Of a stretch of DNA of 64,000 nt, positions 13,001 through 33,568 are shown piece after piece. The position numbers and the translations under genes are program-made. The stretch is taken from contig NW_025944756.1 of assembly GCF_000764305.2 (NCBI RefSeq), positions 1 to 64,000 on the forward strand. Reading direction: 5' to 3'. Numbering within the stretch: position 1 is the first letter of the stretch; the number at the start of each line of letters is the position of its first letter. The notes under the pieces are model-generated. The model did not search any database and was not told where the DNA came from. It saw nothing but the letters and a program-made list of their open reading frames with translations. Source of the DNA: Hyalella azteca (lineage: Eukaryota; Arthropoda; Malacostraca; Amphipoda; Hyalellidae).

Positions 13001-13374
13001 CCGAGACGCTCTCCTTAACGCCTGAATTTATGAATGAAAGATGATGAATATATGAATAATTCATTAGTTATTATAAAGCAAGGAAAGGTTTAAGCATAAC
13101 TCGGGAGAGCTAGGTATTTTATAAGAAAAACTTTTGTTTAAGAATTTGTATTAGCATTTAATTAAGATATATAATTAATTCATATCTAGATCATGTTTAA
13201 ATGCTGAATTGTTCAGAAGATATTCAGATGTGAATAAATTGAATTAATAAAGTTTTTTCTAATCATTTGAGATTATTTGAAAATTATAACGAATTTAAGT
13301 CGCTATAAAATTTAATCAACTTAAACTTATTTTTGTATTATATCCCGCTTAAAGTTATATTCATATACGCGGTT

Positions 13375-13920
13375 TATCGTCTACGTGGTATATGTATATT
13401 AACGTGTGGTATATCATATAAGATATATCACGTATATATCATATACATATACCCGGTATATGACATGCCACGTATATGAATGATATAGAACCGAAACTAT
13501 ATAGTTCATATACTAAATCTTCACATTTCCGGGATATTATTATACTATAGAAAATAGCAATGTTTGAATAACGTACAATATAATATTTAATATTCTTCAA
13601 TATAATATTTCTTCAACTTCAATATAATATTTAATAGAACATGAGTTATTTATATCATGGCTGTCCATTATTTTGCTTTCAAACCCTTAATTTGTTTAGC
13701 AAAACCTCTCAACCTGTTGACTCAACCCTTTGACTTCATTCAACTCAATATCGTGTATCACTATACGTACTAAATAATTTTTAATTATCTTAATTGTTTT
13801 AACATTCATTCATCAAATTACTAGTATTCAGAATCTAATTTTTTCCATTTTCAATTTTAAATTTTTATTAACATTTCTCAGCGAAATCGTCTAATTTAAT
13901 CACCCGATCCAGCACAGCAA
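13375..13920. repeat. Dispersed repeat, copy 2
   Basis: Same components as 3755-4780 but with only about two units of the 13-bp minisatellite, so the array expanded in copy 1 or contracted here. Confidence 0.6.
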
Positions 13921-14129
13921 ATATTATGCTATATTATATTATATTTATTTTGCTATATTTGCTATATTATATAATATTCTGTGACATGCCCTAATTATGT
14001 AAAAAATTTATCACCACTTAATATAAAATTTGAAAGATTTTATAATCTCGAAATGCAAGTTTTAATTATTGAAGATACTAGGCTAGTTACTTAACGAACA
14101 GCAGCTATTTAAGATAGTTACTTACTTCA

Positions 14130-14345
14130 CTAGTATTTGTTAGTTAATTAGGTCACATTTGTTACCAGCTACCTTAGCCACTTTACTAACTAGTTAATTA
14201 AGTTACGTTTGTTACCAGCTACCTAAGTTACTTCACTAACTAGTTAATTAAGTAACGTTTGTTACTTAATTTACCTGTTACTTAACTAACTAGTTAATTA
14301 AGTAACGTTTGTTACTTAATTTACCTGTTACTTAACTAACTAGTT
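14130..14345. repeat. About 50-bp tandem repeat (ttacttaactaactagttaa)
   Basis: Four to five imperfect units just downstream of the K/E/S/P exon. Confidence 0.7.
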
Positions 14346-14368
14346 AATTAAGGTATGTTTAGACTTAC

Positions 14369-14882
14369 TCTGAGGTTCAGACATTCCAGATGTTGGGGGC
14401 TCCGGACGCTTCGGTGATTCTTTAGGTGATTCTTTGGGTGATTCTTTGGGTGATTCTTTAGGTGATTCTTTGGGTGATTCTTTAGGAGATTCCTTGGGTG
14501 ATTCTTTAGGAGATTCCTTGGGTGATTCTTTAGGTGATTCTTTAGGTGATTCTTTAGGTGATTCCTTGGGTGATTCCTTGGGTGATTCTTTAGGCGATTC
14601 TTTGGGTGATTCTTTAGGTGATTCTTCGGGTGATTCTTTAGGAGATTCCTTGGGTGACTTTTTGACTGATTCTTCGGGTGATTCTTTCGAATATTCTTTC
14701 AGGTCAACTTCTGTTTTCTTACCGGTATTTTTCTTAGATTCCTTGCGTTTCTTCAAAGATTCTTTAGACTCTACAGACTCTTGTTCTTTTTTCTCTTTTG
14801 CCTTTGGTTGAGAAGGTGATTCTGGGAGGCGATCCTCAGGGGTGATTCTAGACTCCTCTCGAGGGGTGACTCTGGGGGACTC
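14369..14882 (-). CDS. K/E/S/P-repeat coding exon with splice sites at both ends
   Basis: On the minus strand the acceptor tctccccctccccctcag precedes GAG and the exon ends CTCAGA before GTAAGT, a near-consensus donor. The frame encodes ESPRVTPREESRITPEDRLP, a Lys/Glu stretch, then about 20 repeats of KESP (12-base unit) and PEPPTSGMSEPQ. It is phase 0 at the start and phase 1 at the end. It is on the same strand as the E/K/R-rich exon 6 kb downstream and could belong to the same gene; nothing proves this. No known domain. Confidence 0.5.
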
Positions 14883-15618
14883 CTGAGGGGGAGGGGGAGA
14901 TTGAAAAATTAATTGGATTCATTTAAAAATGTGATTTTTATTTAATAAAAATTTTATAGCAATCTTGAAAAGGGACTTTAAAGGGGATTTTTAAATTTAA
15001 CAATTGGGTTATTTGTGTGGTATATACATTGAGGTATGTATACAGGCATTAGTGAGGTATGTGTGGTATATACATGATTATTATTGAGGTGTATATTCAG
15101 TATTAGTATTGTTTATAATCAGATATTAGCGCGATTTTTAAACAAATATTGTTGTTGCATATATACGGGTGTAGATATACAGGTGTATATACAGACATTG
15201 GTTTGACAACATATCTAGACTTTTTAGTGAAATATACAGTGGTTGGACAAAATAAAGGATACACCTTATGAATACGCTAGGTATATTTTAGTATATGTAG
15301 TGTATGTACACCTGTCGTATATATATGTTGTATATTCTGTATGTTGTATATAAATGTATATATAATTTAGTATATATAATGTAGGTCCAGCTGTTGCGGC
15401 AACTACGGCCTCAATTCCAAGAGGTATTAATTTTTACAAATTTTGAAATATTTCCAAAAAATTTTAAAATATTTTTCAATTCAACCCTCTTTCACCCTCT
15501 GTCAGTTAGACCCCAGTTTAACCCTCTTTCGGCCTTTTTTAACCCTGTCCCAACGTACATTCTGCAAGCGTTTGTAAATATTTAAAACCGCGTCAGAGAA
15601 AATAAAATTTTTCCACTG

Positions 15619-15910
15619 CTAGAGGGACCAATTCTGAAGGTTTTGCCACCACTCAGAACACTTTGAATCATATGTATATAAAACCAAAGCTTTTCTAATC
15701 ACAGCTCTTCCATAGAATCCAGATCTGTGCAGCTCTCGGCGGACAGTTGTTATGGAAACTGGGTTCTGTAGGTGTCCATTGAGGACCACAGTAATTTCAA
15801 CAGCTTTGGTCTTTCGATTGTCCATCACAGTTCGGTTTCTGTACCGACGGTCTCTCGAAAACAAATTCAACTTTCGGCCAGACCTGTGCTTTGCTGAGGA
15901 CGTTTTTCCT
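15619..15910 (-). pseudogene. Tc1 transposase fragment, broken
   Basis: Contains NPVSITTVRRELHRSGFYGR and AVIRKALV in one frame and, upstream in another frame, KNVLSKAQVWPKVEFVFERP. Only the DNA-binding part is recognisable; stops and frame changes interrupt it. Confidence 0.6.
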
Positions 15911-15924
15911 TCTCTTTCAAAACA

Positions 15925-16715
15925 GTCATTACTTACGAGACAGTACCTCTAAGCAGTCATTACTTTTGAGACAGTACCTCTAAGCAGTCATTACTTCCTG
16001 TCTCTTATACACATCTAGATGTGTATAAGAGACAGCCTCTAAGCAGTCATTACTTGTGAGACAGTACCTCTAAGCTGTCATTACTTGTGAGACAGTACCT
16101 CTAAGCAGTCATTACTTGTGGGACAGCTACCTCTAAGCAGTCATTACTTTTGAGACAGTACCTCTAAGCAGTCATTACTTTTGAGACAACACCTCTAAGC
16201 AGTCATTATTTCTGAGACAGTACCTCTAAGCAGTCATTACTGAGACAGTACCTCTAAGCTGTCATTACTTGTGAGACAGTACCTCTAAGCAGTCATTACT
16301 TATGAGACACTTTTTCTAAGCAGTCATTACCTATGAGACAGTACCTCTAAGCAGTCATTTCTTTTGAGGCAGCACCTCTAAGCAGACATTACTTTTGAGA
16401 CAGTACCTTTAAGCAGTCATTACTTTTGAGACAGTACCTCTAAGCAGTCATTACTTATGAGACACTTTTTCTAAGCAGTCATTACCTTTGAGACAGTACC
16501 TCTAAACAGTCATTACTTCTGAGACAGTACCTCAAGCAGTCATTACTTTTGAGACAGTACCTCAAGCAGTCATTACTTCTGAGACAGTACCTCTAAGCAG
16601 TCATTACTTTTGAGACAGTACCTCTAAGCAGTCATTACTTTTGAGACAGTACCTCTAAGCAGTCATTACTTTTGAGACATTACCTCTAAGCAGTCATTAC
16701 TTTTGAGACAGTACC
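15925..16715. repeat. 31-bp satellite array, locus 2, inside the Tc1-like element
   Basis: About 25 units, interrupted by the adapter at 15998-16035. Followed by the Tc1-like right end exactly as at locus 1. Confidence 0.92.
15998..16035. other. Nextera mate-pair junction adapter (sequencing artefact)
   Basis: Second perfect 38-base palindromic junction, embedded in the 31-base satellite. The satellite itself contains GAGACAG, the last 7 bases of the adapter, which would favour a false join here. Confidence 0.92.
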
Positions 16716-17154
16716 TCTAGAAACGTCAAGCATTCGGGAAGTTTTTGTCACACAAGAACCTCCCATACGGGTACCAACAATTTGGCCTCTATGAAAGTCA
16801 GAGAGATATGCCATTTATAAGTTAGGTCATAAACACAAAAATTCACTAAAAATGTCTGTGCAAGGATAAATATCAATTAGCAGGACAATAAACAATAAAA
16901 CATAAAAGATGTCACGTTTTCATTGCTTATAAAATGATCAAAAATTACGATATCAAAATGTCAGGTGTTTCCCTTATTTTGTCCAACCCCTGTATATATA
17001 CGAAGCCTTATATTAGCAGGGTATAAATTATTGACAGAATATATATTATTAACAGAATATATGTATATATGATGACTGCCTAATCTCCTCCATTGAGGCT
17101 CATATCATATTTAACCAATATAACAATGCGATATAATTGTAAAATATTGCGGTA

Positions 17155-17250
17155 CAAAATCCCTATAAAATATCACAACACAATATCCCTGTAAAATATC
17201 ACAACACAATATCCCTGTAAAATATCACAACACAACATCCCTGTAAAATA
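17155..17250. repeat. 26-bp tandem repeat
   Basis: Three to four units of ccctgtaaaatatcacaaca. Confidence 0.8.
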
Positions 17251-17558
17251 TACCGTCTGCCCGCCGTCTACGCGCCTCTGCTTCCTGCACTCAGAGAAAC
17301 AAAGGAAACTTTGTCCTGGTAGCTATATATGTACGCTCTGCCTTTGTCTAGGTCATTGTGACCCAGTTTGGCGTCAAAAATTGCGTATCAGTGCTACGTG
17401 CAGGTAGTGTGTCACTATTTAGACAATATGTGTCACTATTTCAACTCAATTTTAGAGGGTAGTATCTTAACAGTTAGCTGAGGGTAATATCTTAACCTAA
17501 ATTATACGTGGTAATTTGGTATAGGTAATAAGGTCTTGTCTCCGCCCTCCTTCTGCAG

Positions 17559-28168
<10,610 letters not shown>

Positions 28169-29300
28169 ACCATTTCCGAATTTTTCAAGCAGCAGTGCCT
28201 CTCTTCTGGAGCAATGCAGTAATTTTTGGGCATTAGACTGTTGACACCAAAAGTATTTTCATGTTATCACACAAGGATTACTCCACTAGGCTATTCCATA
28301 AGGACCTGATTAGTTTTACTATTGAATATAGCTCTCCTGGTGCTGTTATCTCAGGACCTCCATCGTGTTTTCATGTTATGCCACCAGGGCCAAGTCCAAA
28401 CTTTTATTTATTTTGGACTGAAAGCTTCAATTGTGTTTAACCGTTGTAAGATGGCATGAAACCTATTGAATCATTTAAAATACTATCTTATTGTTGCCGC
28501 TTTCTTTATTGTTATCGTCAGCAGAACAATGCTATCAGTAAGATTAGCATTATGACCGTCATGTGGTTGGTCATAATAAAATAACGACTGCCTAATAGTA
28601 AGAATAATATTATGAAAACATTAATAGAAGTACAGTGCCACGATGAACCTCGGCTAAGATTTTGACGGCATTTACGTAGGAATATCACTACAATAAAGCT
28701 CGGGTAGGAATAGGCATTACCGCTAAGAGTTAAGCAGAGAGCAATCGTTGTCATGCACACGCTGAAGTCTTAACCGAGTTATTTGGTCGTTTGTGTCGAC
28801 ATTATGAAGACTGTATTCTATATACTTATTTATAGAGTTAAACTATGTAACAAAGCAGATATATAAGTTATGTACAGTTAGAAAAGCATCACAAAGTACA
28901 GACGTTAGTTTAATACTGTTTGTTTCAATTGTACCCGCAATATCGCTGTAGGTTGCCCTTGGAGGCACAAGCAGGCGGTCCGCAACTTCGTGTTTTGGAG
29001 CTCCTTGTACCCACCCACCTCTTCTACCTTTGTCGCACGGAGAACCAAAATACCCTACGTCGTTAGTGGGTAACACTACGTAACGGGACTGACATATATG
29101 TATATATATTTTTGTCGAAGTTCGCGGCGTTACATTCTCATTCCACGCTGCCACGTCTTCTTCGTCTTAAACCATCAGACCTCAGCAGACCGCCGAGGGC
29201 CTGGGACTATTCCATACCTATACCGCGCATTTGCTCTCAGTAGGATCAGCTGATACTCTCAGTTGGTCACATGATTCCCTCAGTTGGGCCAGCTGATTCC
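28169..29300 (+). other. Probable 3' UTR and flank of the ROS1-like gene
   Basis: AT-rich non-coding sequence after the stop. AATAAA at 28575-28580 and a second near 28693 are candidate polyadenylation signals. No open frame of interest. Confidence 0.45.
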
Positions 29301-29653
29301 TCCAGCTAAGGCAGCGGATGCAAAATGCTGTTGCTTGCTTCTCGCCGCCGGTAGTAATAGAATAGAAGTGTCGGCACTGAAGAAATAGGCCCATTGCCTG
29401 TTGCCGATTTTTGTACTTTTCGTTACTTGATTCACAAGGGATCCGGCCTTTGTGTGTGTGTGTGTGTATGCGGTGCCACTACAAAAGAGTGGAAAAGAAC
29501 ATGAGGTGGCGCAGATTGGTCAGAAAGAAGAATGAAAAATGGAAAAGACAGTAGGAGATGGAAAGGCTCATTGCGCATAATTGGGTTGGCAATAGGAGAG
29601 GCCTTTGGAACCCGATCTTTCCATAACTTTGATGATTGAGATAGCTGCTGGAC

Positions 29654-31200
29654 TTACTGACTGGTCCGAAAGTTGCTAGGCATTTTAAGACTGAACATAT
29701 GCTCCTGCATAGCTTCGTCTAGTCTGTTCTTGAAGGCGTTCTTACTCGGAGCGTCAACGATGCTATTAGGGAGGCTGTTCCGCATGTCGGTGACTCGAAG
29801 CGAGAAGAAATGTTGTCGCATGGATGTGTTACAACGCAGTTTTTTTAGTTTATAGCCGTGGCCCCTAGTGTTGGTTCTTGTTTCAAATTCTAGTAATCCT
29901 TCTGTGACCTTAATTGTACTATAAGCCATGAGTATACTTGTATACTTCAATGAGTTCACCACTCAGACGTCGATAATCGAGGCTTGGAAGCTTCATAATC
30001 TTTAATCTTTTCTCATAGGACTTGCCTTTCAAGCCCGGAATTATCCTTGTTGCAAGTCTTTGAACACTCTCTATTAAGTTTTTGTCCTTTTCAAGTTTCG
30101 GTGACCACACGACGTTTCCAAACTCTAGGTTCGGGTGCACGACAGAAACAAATAACTGCTTCTTCGCTTCTGCATCTAGATACTCGGAAGAGCTTCTGAA
30201 AGAGCGGCTTTAGTAACTTGACCTTCAATATGCTTGGAAAATTTCAACTCATTGTCGATATTAACTCCTAAATCTTTTTCCATTGTCGACTTTGACATCG
30301 TCACTCTGTCGTTACAACCGTGTCTTCTTATACTAATCTTGCTGTTCATTATGCTTGCCAAGGTGGATTACTTTACATTTGTCAGCGTTAAAACGCAGCT
30401 GCCACTTATCAGCCCAGTCAACCAGCTTGTCAAGATCAACTTGCAACTGTACTTTTTGCGTTGTATTCTTCTCTGTATTATGAACTTTTGTGTCATCAGC
30501 ATACATCGAGCAAACGCTAGACACAGCTTTTGGCAGATCGTTTATAAACGCAACGAATAGAATAGGCCCGAGAACGCTTCCTTGTGGCACGCCGCTGCGC
30601 ACTGAAGCCCAGTCTGATACGGACCCATTAATACTGACACGTTGTCGTCTTCTTACTTGAAAATCTCTAATCAATTTGAGTACATTACTCTCAATTTCCA
30701 AGGACTTAAATTTACGCAACAGGCGCTCATGTGAGACACTGATAAATGCCTTGGCGAAATCGAAGTACACTGCATCTACTGGCTCACTTTCGTCCAGCAG
30801 GCTAGTCCATTCGTTCAGAGTAGACAAGAGGCTGGTGGTGCAGGATCTCCCGGCAATAAAGCCATGTTGACAGTCTAATAGGAGATTATTAACAGTCAAA
30901 TGATCTATCAATCGATCCCTCACAACAGATTCCATTACCTTGCAAGCGACACGTGTCAAACTGACAGGGCGATAGTTGCCCGAGCAGCTTTTGTCGCATT
31001 TTTTGAATAATGGTGTCACTTGAGCTTCTTTCCAGTCAGCCGGCAAGAGCCCCCCCATTTCGTTCAAAGTTTTTCGAAAAAATGACGTCAAAGGGCCGGC
31101 TATAGGACAGTTGCTAACTCTTTAATCTGGGGTGGAAGCCGTCCGGTCCACATGACTTGTTTGGATTTCCAGCGATAAGGCGCTTTAGAACCTCTTCTTC
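29654..31200 (-). mobile_element. CR1/L2-like non-LTR retrotransposon, decayed reverse transcriptase and C-terminal region
   Basis: Minus-strand frames carry, in order, KSCGPDGFHPR (RT opening motif, about 31150), GNYRPVSLTRVACKVMESVV, DFAKAFISVSHERLL, SGVPQGSVLGPILFVAFIND, the YADD active site, and then GHGYKLKKLRCNTSMRQHFF and NAFKNRLDEAM typical of CR1/L2 C-termini. Several frameshifts and stops (near 31100, 30340, 30170, 29930) mean it is dead. No endonuclease domain was seen upstream, so the copy is 5'-truncated. Its 3' untranslated sequence continues to about 29330 and recurs at 41.7 and 52.0 kb. Confidence 0.85.
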
Positions 31201-31619
31201 TTGTAATGCAGGGGCGGACGATCAGAAATTGTATAGTTTGCACGGGAAAACGTCCAGTTTTCCGTCGTCGAAAGGTAAACGTCCGTAACGTAAAACGTAA
31301 AAACGTAAAAAGGTACTCTTCTAGCAGAGATTGAAATTTCATCGGAGCTCGGTTGCGTAATGGCCTCGAGTTGTCTATTTCCTATAAAAGACGTCATCCC
31401 TGATCCTTTCTGTATTTACTGTAAAACAGTAAATCAGAATATTTACAACAATGCAGTATTTTATGGCAGGAAAATCATAAATAAATAATAAGTTTTTATT
31501 ACAGGACAACCAAAAATTTTTAATATAGTCTCGTCCCCGTATCAGTCGACTTTATCAGATTATCACTCCGGCTTCATGTGGATCATTTCTGACACCGAGC
31601 TTATCGTATCGTACGTAGG

Positions 31620-33290
31620 TTCGAAAAAAAAATAAAAATCTTCATGATTTATTCTTCTCGAAAGATTAAGAAGAAAAGTGGGAAGCTAAATAACAGTTAT
31701 AATATTACACAGGCCTGCAAGAAAAAACTGATTGATCGTTTTTATCGAACTCCTATTTAGTTTCGGTGCGCTGACACTAGAAAAATACTACGAAAAATAA
31801 GGGTTGTGAGGATTTATAAAAAATATTCTGGAATATATAACATTTATGTAGTTTTTCATGTTTCCCTCTTTTATTTGAACGATCAAAGTAGCAACTAATT
31901 TTCGTTAAATCACATCTGAGAATTCAATTGCTTACTAACGAAGAAAATATGTGGCTTTCAATTAAAATATTTCCTTAATATTTTATGAATTAAGTAATCA
32001 GCAGGATTTTCTACTTAGTTGTCAGCTGGATGTTAGGATAACCATAACCATAGATGAATTTATCCACACTTTCCACATCAGGCTGGAAAATCTTCGTAGT
32101 GTCCTACATCCTCTTCGCCAGATGATGCAACATTCAAACGCAAGTGCGCATGTAAAGGAGCAACAAGAGATACAGCGGTAGTAGTCGTAGCTTTATTCCA
32201 ATTTCAGCTGAGTTTCACTTCATAGTTACAGTGTTGACTATAATCTTATGTGTTGTTCCCACACAGTAAATTTGAAACACTAGTATAGGGATACCACAAT
32301 AATTGGGGCCGTAATCCCAGAATTTAACAGCAAATTGTCGTCCCGACTCGAGCCGAGGGGAGCGCAGCCGTGCACCCCAAAATTTTGTGCACCAATAAGC
32401 CCTGAATTGAACGCCTTGGCTCTGGATATCCACCAATCAGCTGTGCACCACTCGGCTTTGTCCTCCTCCGGCCTTGACCACCACCTGCCGTGCAAGTTCG
32501 ACCCACGGCCTAGATACGGACGGCTTGAAGTGTTGAAGGCTACGTTCCGGAAGGCAGGAATCATGATGGTCCATTACATCCAGGGCAGTTGTGGTCTTCG
32601 GCAGGCGACCCGAGCCGAGCACGATCTAATCAAAAAACACTAGTCACATAATCAAGTGCGTCAACCACTGCTCTGGAACGCTGGAATCGTCTTTTATTAT
32701 ACCAGGTTTAACCTCATGTTACTGAATTGTCAAAGAGGCACGGAATTTAATTTAACTTATCGACAATATTATTTTCTACTTCAAATCGACAGCATTACAC
32801 AATCTGCCAATAAGTATCCCAATGTGACATGAATGACACCAGTCGAAATCAAATTAATTAATAATCCGTGTGCAGGTTCACAGCAAGCATCATATAGTTG
32901 AGCCTATGTTGAAACACGACGTTAGAATTATGTTGAAATACTTGTCCAGAATGGAAATTGAAGCAACGGAAAGCAAAAATGTCTTGAGCCTAAAATGAGC
33001 ACACACTGTGAAAACTTGATGAATTTATTTAAGTTACTTTACAATTCAAATTAGTAATCCATCCTATAATTATATTGATTAATTTATGCTTATTTCGCGT
33101 CTTTCTTGCAACACAACAAACGCGTTAGGTTCAGGCAATAGATTCCCGGACTACGAAGAAGCCAAGAAAACTTTTTTTTAGAATATTGATTAAATTTAAG
33201 TACGAAACAATTTCTATGACAGAAATTTTGTGTCAGAAAATTAGATTTCAAAAATTGACAAGAAATGTTAAGTAATTTGTCGGAGGATGT
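31620..33290. other. No gene recognised; one unexplained moderate open region
   Basis: 32280-32640 is open in several frames on both strands and richer in GC than its surroundings, but no family could be recognised. Confidence 0.35.
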
Positions 33291-33424
33291 AGGTTTTATT
33301 ATGATATATTCCTTGCCAAGTTGGAATGTTGTTCCTTCTTTACCAGGCAATAGTGTAGGTACTTTGGAATGCTTAAGGTAGCTTATATCTCAGACCTCGA
33401 CAAAAAATTCCAAAGAGCATTAGA

Positions 33425-33568
33425 TTAGAGCAGAGATTTTATGGCCTTCTTCAGCTCAGTGATGTCATCAATCAGTAGCTTGGGCAGTTTATTTTTCTTG
33501 CCACCGACGTTGCAAGGGTAGAGCGTGTAGAAGAGGCTCATTTTCTTGTTTTTCTCCACCTCGTCTTC
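33425..33568 (-). CDS. PARP-like gene A, terminal exon
   Basis: Acceptor tcctttctctag; 144 bases with the TAA stop at 33425-33427, equal in length to gene C's last exon. It encodes KKMSLFYTLYPCNVGGKKNK and a final amphipathic helix. AATAAA (complement of 33295-33300) lies about 125 bases past the stop. Confidence 0.72.
   Translation of the reverse strand, partial: EDEVEKNKKMSLFYTLYPCNVGGKKNKLPKLLIDDITELKKAIKSLL

Larger units (their letters stand above)
15237..16992. mobile_element. Tc1-like DNA transposon carrying a satellite array
   Basis: Terminal inverted repeats CAGTGGTTGGACAAAATAAA (15237 on) and CAGGGGTTGGACAAAATAAG (from 16992, opposite strand) match at 26 of 29 positions, and both ends abut TA, as expected for Tc1/mariner. 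Between 15619 and 15910 broken minus-strand frames read NPVSITTVRRELHRSGFYGR, the second HTH of Tc1 transposases. Most of the interior (15925-16715) is a 31-base tandem repeat. The catalytic domain is absent. A sequencing adapter is embedded at 15998-16035. Confidence 0.75.

Noticed and set aside
12762..13064. Minus-strand frame with LAFPF repeats
   Set aside because: Pure translation of the 40-bp satellite and it crosses an n.
14434..14811. Plus-strand frame with GDSL repeats
   Set aside because: Complement of the KESP repeat; the minus strand has both splice sites. GDSL here is a repeat by-product, not a lipase motif.
32280..32643. Overlapping frames of 60-100 codons on both strands
   Set aside because: No family recognised, no splice or start support; left as an unexplained open region.
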